DNA from: JAUZPB01 sp037140715
Lineage (GTDB): Bacteria > Bacteroidota > Ignavibacteria > Ignavibacteriales > SURF-24
Assembly (NCBI GenBank): GCA_037140715.1
Contig: JBAXDX010000073.1
Location: 1-14,719 of the forward strand
Direction of reading: 5' to 3'
Length of the DNA stretch: 14,719 nt
Position numbers and translations under genes: made by a program. This document shows, piece by piece, positions 1 through 5,836 of the stretch. Below the pieces are notes generated by a model. That model did not search any database. It was given only the letters and a program-made list of their open reading frames with translations, and had not been told where the DNA came from. Position 1 is the stretch's first letter; each line of letters starts with the position of its first letter.

Positions 1-82
1 CCGTGACGTTCTCATGAGGTACTTGGAGTTTTCCGATTGACCCGTGACGTTCTCATGAGGTACTTGGAGTTTTCCGATTGAC
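1..82. repeat. Two perfect tandem copies of a 41-bp repeat, cut by the left edge
   Basis: Positions 1-41 and 42-82 are identical 41-bp units, each beginning CCGTGACGTTCTCATGAGGT and ending TTCCGATTGAC. They are joined directly with no unique spacer, and similarity stops sharply at 83. Each unit holds the 8-bp palindrome CTCATGAG. The period is not a multiple of three, so a repeated peptide in one frame is not encoded. Because the first base of the window is already inside the array, more units probably lie to the left. The perfect identity suggests recent slippage or expansion (a minisatellite/VNTR), but two units cannot show this. Confidence 0.9.
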
Positions 83-101
83 TGATTTAACAATTTATGG
101 G

Positions 102-206
102 AATTCCGGAATTTACGCGATATGGGTGTATCCCGTTTTTCATAAGATGAATAGTTATGTCATGTCCTTTCTTTATAACCATAATCCTGATATTAATCAG
201 GTTATG
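102..206. other. Short palindromes downstream of the transporter gene
   Basis: The gene-free stretch between the 41-bp repeat and the transporter stop codon holds a perfect 12-bp palindrome, AATTCCGGAATT (102-113). It also holds a hairpin at 180-206: CATAA, a bulged T, CCTGAT, loop ATTA, then ATCAGG and TTATG. The hairpin lies just past the 3' end of the minus-strand transporter, where a terminator would be expected. No T-tract follows it on that strand, so an intrinsic terminator is not supported. It could instead stabilise the mRNA end. No coding region is convincing here. Confidence 0.35.
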
Positions 207-242
207 ATTAATACCAGAGCTATGATTAAGAAATTTTGATAT

Positions 243-1601
243 TTATTCAGTTTTCGGTTTTTTCCCGAAATCAGGATCAATCGGCAGGGCGCGGGTGATA
301 AAAAAGGCAGGGATTATCGCCAGGAATACCCATATAAAGAAATGCTGGTAACCAAGTTGCTGCTGTACCCAGCCGGAAACCATTCTTGGAATCATCATGC
401 TTAAAGCCATAAATCCGGTGGCAATGGAGTAGTGGGCAGTCCTGAGCGCGCCATCACATACAGACATCATATAAAGCGTATAGGCTGTAAATCCGAAGCC
501 GTACAGGAACTGTTCTAAGCCTATACATGCGCCTGTTATGACAATGCTTTCAGGTTGCGCGATTGAAAGATATATATAAATCAGCGCCGGAATGTTTATC
601 GAAGCGAACATCCACCAGAGGGCTTTACCGAGACCAACGCGGGCTGAAAAGATGCCGCCAAGTATTCCCCCTGTCATAAGTCCGATAATCCCGATTGTAC
701 CTGAAACAATTCCCACCTCCTGAGTTGTAAGACCTAAGCCGCCGGTAGCACGCGGGTCCTTCAGGAATGGAACTATGAGTCCCAGAAGCTGAGCTTCGCC
801 AAGTCTGTAAATAAGCAGGAAGATTATGACCAGCCCGATATTCTTTTTTTGAAAGAACAGGGCAAAGGTTTTAACGAAGTTCGGGATAACGCCGGCTGTG
901 CCTTCAGCTTTTACGGGCTTGTCGCTGACCGGACAGGGGAGAAAAATGTAATGATATATGGCAAAGATAAAAAATAATCCTGTTATAAGATAAAAAACGA
1001 TAGTCCAGGCGTTCTGTACCGTTCCGTTTTTTTCAAGTGTGCCGGCAATAACAACCAGAATGCCCTGTGAGGTAATCATGGCTGTTCTGTAAAAAGTGCT
1101 TCGGATGCCGGCGTAAAATGCCTGGTTATGCTTATCGAGAGCGAGCATATAGAAACCATCGGCTGCAATGTCATGCGTGGCGGAACTGAATGCCAGGAGA
1201 AAGAAGAACATCAGAGTATATTGGAAGAAAGCAGAAGCCGGTATGGTAAACGCAACTCCCGCAAGCCCTGAACCGACAAGAAACTGCATTAAGACAATCC
1301 AGAATCTCTTCTTGTTGAACATATCGACAAACGGACTCCAGAGAGGCTTAATAACCCATGGAAGACTGAGCCAGCTCGTATAAAAAGCTATGTCAGAATT
1401 GGAAATACCCATATCCTTGTACATAACTACTGATACAAGCATTACAATTGCATAAGGGACTCCTTCGGCAAAGTAGAGAGAAGGAACCCACGCCCACGGG
1501 TTTCTAAAAGATGGTTTTCCTTTTTTATCTGCGGGAATTTCGTTTCCGCTTCCGCCCGGTTCTATAGTTTCCCCGGCGGTAAGCGTGGATTTTTTAGTCA
1601 T
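243..1601 (-). CDS. MFS transporter, AmpG / peptide-acetyl-CoA transporter (PAT)-like
   Basis: Predicted inner-membrane permease of 452 residues. It has a polar, Gly/Pro/Lys-rich N-terminus (about 1-30) followed by roughly 12 hydrophobic segments. Features typical of the AmpG/PAT branch of the major facilitator superfamily are YFAEGVPYAIV near the start of TM1, the loop LPWVIKPLWSPFVD after TM2, and SSATHDIAADGF in TM4 (compare QDIAxDG in AmpG). AmpG imports GlcNAc-anhydroMurNAc muropeptides during wall recycling; the substrate here is inferred. A Shine-Dalgarno AGGAG (complement of 1608-1612) sits 6 nt before the ATG, fixing the start. The gene follows the sugar kinase by 42 bp on the same strand, so the two are probably co-transcribed. 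Import followed by kinase trapping is a coherent salvage route. Alternatives are a sugar permease or another PAT-family carrier. Confidence 0.8.
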   Translation of the reverse strand: MTKKSTLTAGETIEPGGSGNEIPADKKGKPSFRNPWAWVPSLYFAEGVPYAIVMLVSVVMYKDMGISNSDIAFYTSWLSLPWVIKPLWSPFVDMFNKKRFWIVLMQFLVGSGLAGVAFTIPASAFFQYTLMFFFLLAFSSATHDIAADGFYMLALDKHNQAFYAGIRSTFYRTAMITSQGILVVIAGTLEKNGTVQNAWTIVFYLITGLFFIFAIYHYIFLPCPVSDKPVKAEGTAGVIPNFVKTFALFFQKKNIGLVIIFLLIYRLGEAQLLGLIVPFLKDPRATGGLGLTTQEVGIVSGTIGIIGLMTGGILGGIFSARVGLGKALWWMFASINIPALIYIYLSIAQPESIVITGACIGLEQFLYGFGFTAYTLYMMSVCDGALRTAHYSIATGFMALSMMIPRMVSGWVQQQLGYQHFFIWVFLAIIPAFFITRALPIDPDFGKKPKTE

Positions 1602-1643
1602 TATTTACTCCTGTGAAAAAAAAATATATCTGATTTATTTATT

Positions 1644-2558
1644 TTATAATCTTTGGAGAGCCATAATTATCGCGCCCATTGCAGGGGGATAGTCGGGCTT
1701 CTGAATTTTTACATTCGGCAGGGATTCAGCAATTCTTTCCTTAAATATTCCTGAAAAGTAATTATCCGAAGTAATTATGCTACCTGTTAAAGAGAGATTC
1801 AGCGTTGGCTCGTTGATTTTCTTTATCATTGCGCGGATATGCTCGATAAGCTCGCTGCATTCCTGAATCAGAACTGATTTGCAGAGCCGGTCGCCTTTTT
1901 CGGCAACTTCAATAACGAGCGGGGCAACTGAGGCAATATCGAACTGGTTTTTATATATGGCGGTAATAAGCCGGTCGGGGTCTGAGATATTAAACTTTGC
2001 CGATACAAGTTCAGAGAGCATTGTTTTACTGCCACGTCCGTCATATTCCTTTGACAGCAAACTGAGTCCGTTTCTGCCTATAACATAGCCGCTTCCCTCA
2101 TCGCCAATGAATCTGCCAAATCCGCCCACGCGGTGAATACTTCCTGAAGCGTCCTTCCCAAACATGACAGACCCTGTGCCGGAAATAAGGATACTGCCGG
2201 CTTTACCAGAGAAAGCACCTTCAAGGGCTACCATCGCATCACTTTCTACGTGGAACGGGAGGCTTACGGAGTGTGCGGCAGTACAGGCTTTAAAGCTCAG
2301 TTCGAGTTCCTCCGCATCTGTTCTTCGTCCCGCGCCGGTTGTTCCCAGTACGATAGATGCAAAATCGCTATAGCTGCATTGCAGTTTATCCCTGCACCGG
2401 GTAATCAGACTGAAGAGCATTTCTGAAACTTTATCCGCACCTGTTATAAGGAAGTTTGATGGACCTCCAAAGCATTCAAATAAAATATTCCTGTCCATAT
2501 CTGTGGCGATACAGGCTGTTTTTGTAGCTCCTCCGTCTATGCCGATTAAGTATTGCAT
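1644..2558 (-). CDS. BadF/BadG/BcrA/BcrD-type ATPase, probable N-acetylglucosamine/MurNAc kinase
   Basis: Predicted cytoplasmic sugar kinase of 304 residues in the ASKHA fold. From the chosen ATG the motifs are DGGATKT (about 8-14, phosphate 1), ESDAMVAL with the probable catalytic Asp near 107, ISGTGS (about 126-130, phosphate 2), and GGFGRFIGDEGSG (about 145-157). The last closely follows the N-acetylglucosamine kinase signature. The likely reaction is ATP-dependent phosphorylation of GlcNAc or MurNAc, feeding recovered amino sugars back to wall synthesis or glycolysis. BadF/BcrAD subunits of benzoyl-CoA reductase share this fold but occur with other reductase subunits, absent here. A TTG 15 bp upstream (2571-2573) is in frame, but ATG at 2556-2558 puts the first strand (QYLIGIDGG) at the usual distance. 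No clear ribosome site is visible. The AmpG-like permease follows directly. Confidence 0.82.
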   Translation of the reverse strand: MQYLIGIDGGATKTACIATDMDRNILFECFGGPSNFLITGADKVSEMLFSLITRCRDKLQCSYSDFASIVLGTTGAGRRTDAEELELSFKACTAAHSVSLPFHVESDAMVALEGAFSGKAGSILISGTGSVMFGKDASGSIHRVGGFGRFIGDEGSGYVIGRNGLSLLSKEYDGRGSKTMLSELVSAKFNISDPDRLITAIYKNQFDIASVAPLVIEVAEKGDRLCKSVLIQECSELIEHIRAMIKKINEPTLNLSLTGSIITSDNYFSGIFKERIAESLPNVKIQKPDYPPAMGAIIMALQRL

Positions 2559-2649
2559 AATTAGACTTTTCAAAGTTCAGGGTAAATTAAGTTACGCCAA
2601 AATATAAAAAAAAAGAGGAAGTTAAAAGCAGAAGCCGGAGGGAAAGCAT

Positions 2650-2690
2650 AAAAAAATCCCCTGCCGGAGCATATAAAGCAGGGCAGGGGA
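2650..2690 (-). terminator. Intrinsic terminator after the thioredoxin gene
   Basis: TCCCCTGCC (2657-2665) and GGCAGGGGA (2682-2690) form a perfect 9-bp G+C-rich stem. Read on the minus strand it is followed at once by seven T (complement of 2650-2656). It lies 30 bp past the thioredoxin stop and 92 bp before the kinase start. Thioredoxin is therefore probably a separate transcript, and the kinase-transporter pair should have its own promoter in 2559-2649, where I found no confident match. Confidence 0.9.
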
Positions 2691-2719
2691 AACATATCCG
2701 GAGCGAAATTAAGTGTATA

Positions 2720-3091
2720 TCAGTTTGTCGTTAAGAGAGAGCTTAGGAGTACCTTTTCAATTGCATTTTTGAGTGAATCTTTCGGCAGGGCACCCTGAAC
2801 CATCTGTGGCTTATCTCCCTTTGGGCAGAATAGTAGCGATGGGATGCTTCTTATTCCAAATACAGAAGCTAATTCCTGTTCCTGTTCGGTGTCAATCTTA
2901 TAGATATTAATTTTGCCCTCATATTCCTTTGCGAGTTCTTCAAGAACCGGAGCGACCATTTTACAGGGGCCGCACCAGTCGGCGTAGAAATCTATAAGGC
3001 ATGGCAGTTCGCCGATGAAATTCCAGTCTTTACTTTCTTCATAGTTAAATACTTTGGTAAGGAATGTTTCCTTGTTTAAATGTTCTGACAT
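2720..3091 (-). CDS. trxA: Thioredoxin
   Basis: Cytosolic disulfide reductase of 123 residues. The active site is WCGPC (residues 39-43) within DFYADWCGPCKM, and the cis-proline is in IRSIPSLLF (P84). The length is slightly above the roughly 105-110 residues usual for thioredoxin because of about 15 extra N-terminal residues; there is no signal peptide. FYADWCGPCK and GIRSIPS are canonical for Trx, so a TlpA- or DsbA-like role is unlikely. Two further cysteines (C31, C89) lie outside the active site. A good ribosome site, AGGGAG (complement of 3097-3102), sits 5 nt before the ATG and supports this start. It is probably monocistronic, given the terminator at 2650-2690. It would be reduced by a thioredoxin reductase that is not in the window. 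Confidence 0.95.
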   Translation of the reverse strand: MSEHLNKETFLTKVFNYEESKDWNFIGELPCLIDFYADWCGPCKMVAPVLEELAKEYEGKINIYKIDTEQEQELASVFGIRSIPSLLFCPKGDKPQMVQGALPKDSLKNAIEKVLLSSLLTTN

Positions 3092-3252
3092 AATTACTCC
3101 CTGAATTTATATTTATTTGTTATTGATAAACCTGTTTTCTTAATCAGTTGGATGCAGCTGTTATTAAAAGGATTCCACTTTTTCTTATGCGGTAAATTAT
3201 TCGTTTAACCGTGATACCCGGGTGATAAATATTAAAGCATTGGGAATAAAAA

Positions 3253-3329
3253 CATGTCCGGGATATGGAAGGGAGGCGGGATGTACAGCCCGGACGGTTG
3301 TGGCGGAGTGCATATTCCGCGCGGCATGA
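3253..3329. other. G+C-rich structured island in the 413-bp trx-pstB intergenic region
   Basis: The region 3092-3504 has no convincing gene. Its middle 77 bp are about 62% G+C by hand count, against clearly AT-rich flanks. It can form two hairpins: GTCCGGG (3256-3262) with CCCGGAC (3289-3295), and GCGGA (3303-3307) with TCCGC (3316-3320). An 8-bp palindrome ACCCGGGT lies just before at 3216-3223. Read on the minus strand, the first hairpin is followed by ATGTTTTTATT, which is terminator-like, though no minus-strand gene ends here. It could be a leader or small RNA for pstB, a terminator for an antisense transcript, or a transferred repeat. It matches no riboswitch that I can recognise. Confidence 0.4.
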
Positions 3330-3448
3330 TTGTTAACATAAACTTAATACATCTGCTTCTGAAAACAGAGTATTTTTGTATAGTAAAAATAAGGGAGCTG
3401 TTAAGGCGCAGGAACATGCTCCACAGAATATTCTGACAACTAACCTGC

Positions 3449-3466
3449 AATCCTGAATCAATCCTG
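3449..3466 (+). promoter_or_regulatory. Pho-box-like direct repeat upstream of pstB (candidate)
   Basis: Two identical 7-mers, AATCCTG at 3449-3455 and 3460-3466, are separated by 4 bp, giving an 11-bp period. That is the architecture of enterobacterial PhoB boxes (7-bp direct repeats, 4-bp spacer), though the sequence is only loosely like CTGTCAT. A third CCTG at 3444-3447 is out of phase. The site is 39 bp upstream of the pstB ATG. The placement and spacing are suggestive; no experiment or alignment supports it here. Confidence 0.25.
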
Positions 3467-3504
3467 TAAAAGCCCGAAAGCTTGACAGTAACAATCCGGA
3501 CTTT

Positions 3505-4263
3505 ATGAAAGAATCAAAAATAGTTACAAAGAACTTAAACCTGTATTATGGACAGAAGCAGGCGCTGAAAGATATTTCGCTTGAAATTTATGCTAATAAA
3601 GTTACGGCTTTTATCGGTCCTTCGGGCTGTGGAAAATCAACATTCCTGCGTGCTCTGAACCGGATGAACGACCTTATAGCCGGCGTTAAAATAGACGGAA
3701 CAGTAACCATTGACGGCATTAATATCTATGATAAAAGCCTCGATGTTGTTAATCTGAGAAAAAGGGTGGGCATGGTGTTCCAGAAATCCAATCTGTTTCC
3801 TAAATCGATTTATGATAATCTTGTTTATGCACCTAAACTTTACGGTATAAAAGAGAAATCAGCATTGAATGAAACAGTTGAAAGAACATGCCGGCAGGCG
3901 GCCATCTGGGATGAGGTTAAAGACCGTTTAAATGAGAGCGCCCTGAGCCTTTCAGGGGGACAGCAACAAAGGCTGTGTATCGCCAGGGCGCTTGCTGTAG
4001 AACCCGATATTATTCTGATGGACGAACCCGCGAGTGCCCTCGATCCGGTTTCAACCGGCAAGATTGAAGAACTCCTTTTTGAATTGAAAACTAAATATAC
4101 AATTGTAATTGTAACGCATAACATGCAGCAGGCGGCAAGAGTCAGCGATTATACTGCCTTTTTTTATATCGGAGAATTAATTGAGTATGATAAGACTTCA
4201 AAAATCTTTACCAAGCCTTCAATTCGGAAAACAGAGGAGTATGTGACCGGAAGATTCGGCTGA
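3505..4263 (+). CDS. pstB: Phosphate ABC transporter ATP-binding protein PstB
   Basis: ATPase of the high-affinity phosphate importer PstSCAB, 252 residues, the usual PstB length. Visible motifs are Walker A GPSGCGKST (38-46), Q-loop in MVFQKSNLFPKSIYDN (91-105; the PstB family pattern is VFQKPNPFPMSIYDN), signature LSGGQQQR (149-156), Walker B IILMDEPASALDP (169-181) and switch His in VTHNM (H205). It would work on the cytoplasmic face with the PstC/PstA permeases and would signal phosphate status with PhoU. Those permeases and the binding protein PstS are not adjacent: the preceding gene is thioredoxin on the other strand. phoU follows after 102 bp. There is no strong Shine-Dalgarno (only CCGGA about 6 nt before the ATG), but the N-terminus starts at the right place for the first strand. 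Confidence 0.95.
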   Translation: MKESKIVTKNLNLYYGQKQALKDISLEIYANKVTAFIGPSGCGKSTFLRALNRMNDLIAGVKIDGTVTIDGINIYDKSLDVVNLRKRVGMVFQKSNLFPKSIYDNLVYAPKLYGIKEKSALNETVERTCRQAAIWDEVKDRLNESALSLSGGQQQRLCIARALAVEPDIILMDEPASALDPVSTGKIEELLFELKTKYTIVIVTHNMQQAARVSDYTAFFYIGELIEYDKTSKIFTKPSIRKTEEYVTGRFG

Positions 4264-4298
4264 CAGACAGAAATTTATCATAAAAATAATAATTCTCC

Positions 4299-4338
4299 TG
4301 ATTATAATCTTAATTGTAGTCATATTATAATCACAATT
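4299..4338. promoter_or_regulatory. Overlapping inverted repeats between pstB and phoU
   Basis: TGATTATAAT (4299-4308) and ATTATAATCA (4324-4333) form a perfect 10-bp inverted repeat around a 15-nt loop. A second pair, AATTGT (4312-4317, inside that loop) and ACAATT (4333-4338), competes with it, since both cannot form together in a simple fold. The element ends 27 bp before the phoU start. It is AT-rich and has no T-tract, so it may be an operator or an mRNA switch rather than a terminator. Confidence 0.4.
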
Positions 4339-4365
4339 CTAAAATTACCTGAGGAAAAATAATAA

Positions 4366-5100
4366 ATGGAACGCCATTTCGATCATTTGCTTGATAAATT
4401 AAAGACTAAATTAATAAAGATGAGCACGCTCGTGAACGGGCAGGTAGAGCTTGCTCTGCGCTCTGTTGAAGAAGGCAGCCATGAACTTGCGAAACTTGTA
4501 ATCGAACGCGATGCCAAAGTTGACAGCTATGATTTGAAGGTAGATAAAAGTGCACTTAAATTAGTTGCACTTAATCAGCCGGTAGCAACCGACCTTAGAT
4601 TTATAATGAGTTCAGTAATAATTAACTCAAATTTGGAACGTATAGGTGATATTGCTGTAAACATTGCAGAAAATGCTGAATATTTTCATGAAAAACCGGC
4701 GTTTTATCATAGAATCAGTTTTCATGAAACAGCCGAAGCTTCGCGGGAGATGATAAGACTTGCCGCAGATGCTTTTACCAAAAATGACCCGGTGACTGCC
4801 CGGCAGGTAATGAATTATGATAATAATCTTGATGAGCTGGTAAAGAAAAACTTTGAACTTCTGATAGAAATCATGAAAGAGGACAAAGCAAACATTGAGC
4901 AGGCCGTAAAGCTGTACTCAATTTTCCACTGTCTCGAACGACTTGGCGACCGTGCTGTCAATATCGCTGAATATGTTTATTATATTGTAGAAGCCCGTAT
5001 AGTTAAGCGTCGCATGGCAGAACTGCCTGCAATTGATGAAGATACAGAAAATGAGCCGAAAGACGAAAGTAAACCGGGGAACGAAGAAGAAAAAAGCTAA
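4366..5100 (+). CDS. phoU: Phosphate-specific transport system accessory protein PhoU
   Basis: Cytoplasmic metal-binding regulator of 244 residues that links the Pst transporter to the PhoR/PhoB two-component system and damps phosphate uptake. It shows the two-fold PhoU architecture of two three-helix bundles, each with the metal-binding signature: NLERIGDIAVNIAE (residues 89-102) and CLERLGDRAVNIAEYV (189-204). After the second bundle there is an acidic tail rich in Glu, Asp and Lys (about 223-244), longer than in short PhoU proteins. GAGG lies about 12 nt before the ATG, a weak spacing. It is probably co-transcribed with pstB. The stop codon faces the stop of the TetR gene with 33 bp between, and I see no clear shared terminator there. 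Confidence 0.95.
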   Translation: MERHFDHLLDKLKTKLIKMSTLVNGQVELALRSVEEGSHELAKLVIERDAKVDSYDLKVDKSALKLVALNQPVATDLRFIMSSVIINSNLERIGDIAVNIAENAEYFHEKPAFYHRISFHETAEASREMIRLAADAFTKNDPVTARQVMNYDNNLDELVKKNFELLIEIMKEDKANIEQAVKLYSIFHCLERLGDRAVNIAEYVYYIVEARIVKRRMAELPAIDEDTENEPKDESKPGNEEEKS

Positions 5101-5133
5101 TATGAATCCTGCATAAGGGCGCCGGATAATTAA

Positions 5134-5709
5134 CTAAATATCAATCATATTTAAGACCGCTTCAAAAATCTGGATGTTCTTTCCGGGCAATGATTTGTTC
5201 AGTATTATATCGAACTGACTTGTAAGAACAAGTCCCCAGGTTAAATTAACGATAAAAGAGGGGGATAGCGGTGAAAGCCGGCTATGGCTCAGATCATTTT
5301 TCAGGAAATAGCCGGAGATTACGGTCTCTTCTTTTTCAAGCAGAAGTTTTAGAATAATAATTTCAGGTTCAAGCAGGAAATCGCGGTACATACTGATAAG
5401 GATATTGTATAACAATATATACTTTTCCCTGATGCGTTCCTTAAGCTTAATATAATTAAGCAACCTGGTTTTGTGAATGATTTGAACATTATCAAAAATG
5501 TCATTCAGTTCCTGGATAAATTTTTCAACCTCCTGCTGAAGAACCGCATGGAAGATATCATCCTTTGAATCGAAGTAGTTATAGATGCTTGCCTTCCCGA
5601 TTCTTAGATCGCGGGAGATTTCCTCTAACGTGGTTTTTACAAGTCCGTGGCGCGCAAAGCGTTTGTGGGCTGCTTTTAATATAAGTGATTTCTTCGGATT
5701 ATTCTTCAT
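5134..5709 (-). CDS. TetR/AcrR-family transcriptional regulator
   Basis: DNA-binding repressor-type protein of 191 residues. The N-terminal helix-turn-helix (about 8-55) is textbook TetR: AAHKRFARHGLVKTTLEEIS, then DLRIGKASIYNYFDSKDDIF. The C-terminal 130 residues are the variable ligand and dimer domain, and their ligand cannot be read from sequence. The gene is divergent from the SurA/PpiD-like foldase; the 127-bp gap contains a 13-bp palindrome (5748-5760) and the candidate foldase promoter, so self-control and control of the foldase are both possible. No Shine-Dalgarno precedes the ATG (upstream sequence is A-rich, ACAGATAAATG). AT-rich codons are common, but not clearly different from neighbouring genes. 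Confidence 0.92.
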   Translation of the reverse strand: MKNNPKKSLILKAAHKRFARHGLVKTTLEEISRDLRIGKASIYNYFDSKDDIFHAVLQQEVEKFIQELNDIFDNVQIIHKTRLLNYIKLKERIREKYILLYNILISMYRDFLLEPEIIILKLLLEKEETVISGYFLKNDLSHSRLSPLSPSFIVNLTWGLVLTSQFDIILNKSLPGKNIQIFEAVLNMIDI

Positions 5710-5747
5710 TTATCTGTTTTTTTGATTCATGATTTAAAAATACATAA

Positions 5748-5760
5748 TTTCTAATAGAAA
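5748..5760. promoter_or_regulatory. Candidate TetR-family operator
   Basis: TTTCTA-A-TAGAAA is a perfect palindrome with 6-bp arms around a central base. It lies in the divergent tetR-foldase gap, 39 bp before the regulator's start codon. TetR proteins bind such dyads as dimers and commonly overlap their own promoter. A looser dyad, TGCAA (5777-5781) with TTGCA (5794-5798), overlaps the foldase promoter and is a second candidate. Assignment is by position and symmetry only. Confidence 0.35.
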
Positions 5761-5764
5761 AGTA

Positions 5765-5796
5765 ATTGCTTTTGATTGCAAGTGTACATAAATTTG
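5765..5796 (+). promoter_or_regulatory. Bacteroidota-type promoter for the SurA/PpiD-like gene (candidate)
   Basis: TAAATTTG (5789-5796) matches all fixed positions of the Bacteroidota -7 element TAnnTTTG. ATTG (5765-5768), 20 bp upstream, can serve as the -33 TTG element. The start site would fall about 5800-5805, giving a leader of roughly 30-35 nt that contains the Shine-Dalgarno GGAGG (5822-5826). Similar AT-rich octamers occur by chance, so confidence is moderate. Confidence 0.5.
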
Positions 5797-5836
5797 CACT
5801 CCCTATGTAAAAATCCAAATTGGAGGCGTGTAAGAT

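Noticed and set aside
1..82. Fragment of a CRISPR array
   Set aside because: The 41-bp units are directly adjacent with no unique spacers, and no cas gene is present.
2559..2573. TTG start for the sugar kinase, adding five residues
   Set aside because: ATG at 2558 places the first beta strand and DGGATKT at the usual distance from the N-terminus; the TTG has no ribosome site.
3254..3436. Possible 60-residue Gly-rich small protein (starts MSGIWKGGGMYSPDG)
   Set aside because: No ribosome site, the glycine run comes from the G+C-rich hairpin island, and the second half becomes an AT-rich Leu/Arg stretch with no leader-core pattern. An overlapping frame of similar length on the other strand shows openness here is by chance.
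3482..3487. Perfect TTGACA as a -35 box for pstB
   Set aside because: A 17-bp spacer would put the -10 element at the start codon itself, and no suitable hexamer is there. FCB organisms do not generally use this box.
5135..5153. AT-rich inverted repeat TAAATAT-CAATC-ATATTTA as a terminator between phoU and the TetR gene
   Set aside because: It lies inside the 3' coding end of the TetR gene, is all A/T in the stem and has no T-tract.
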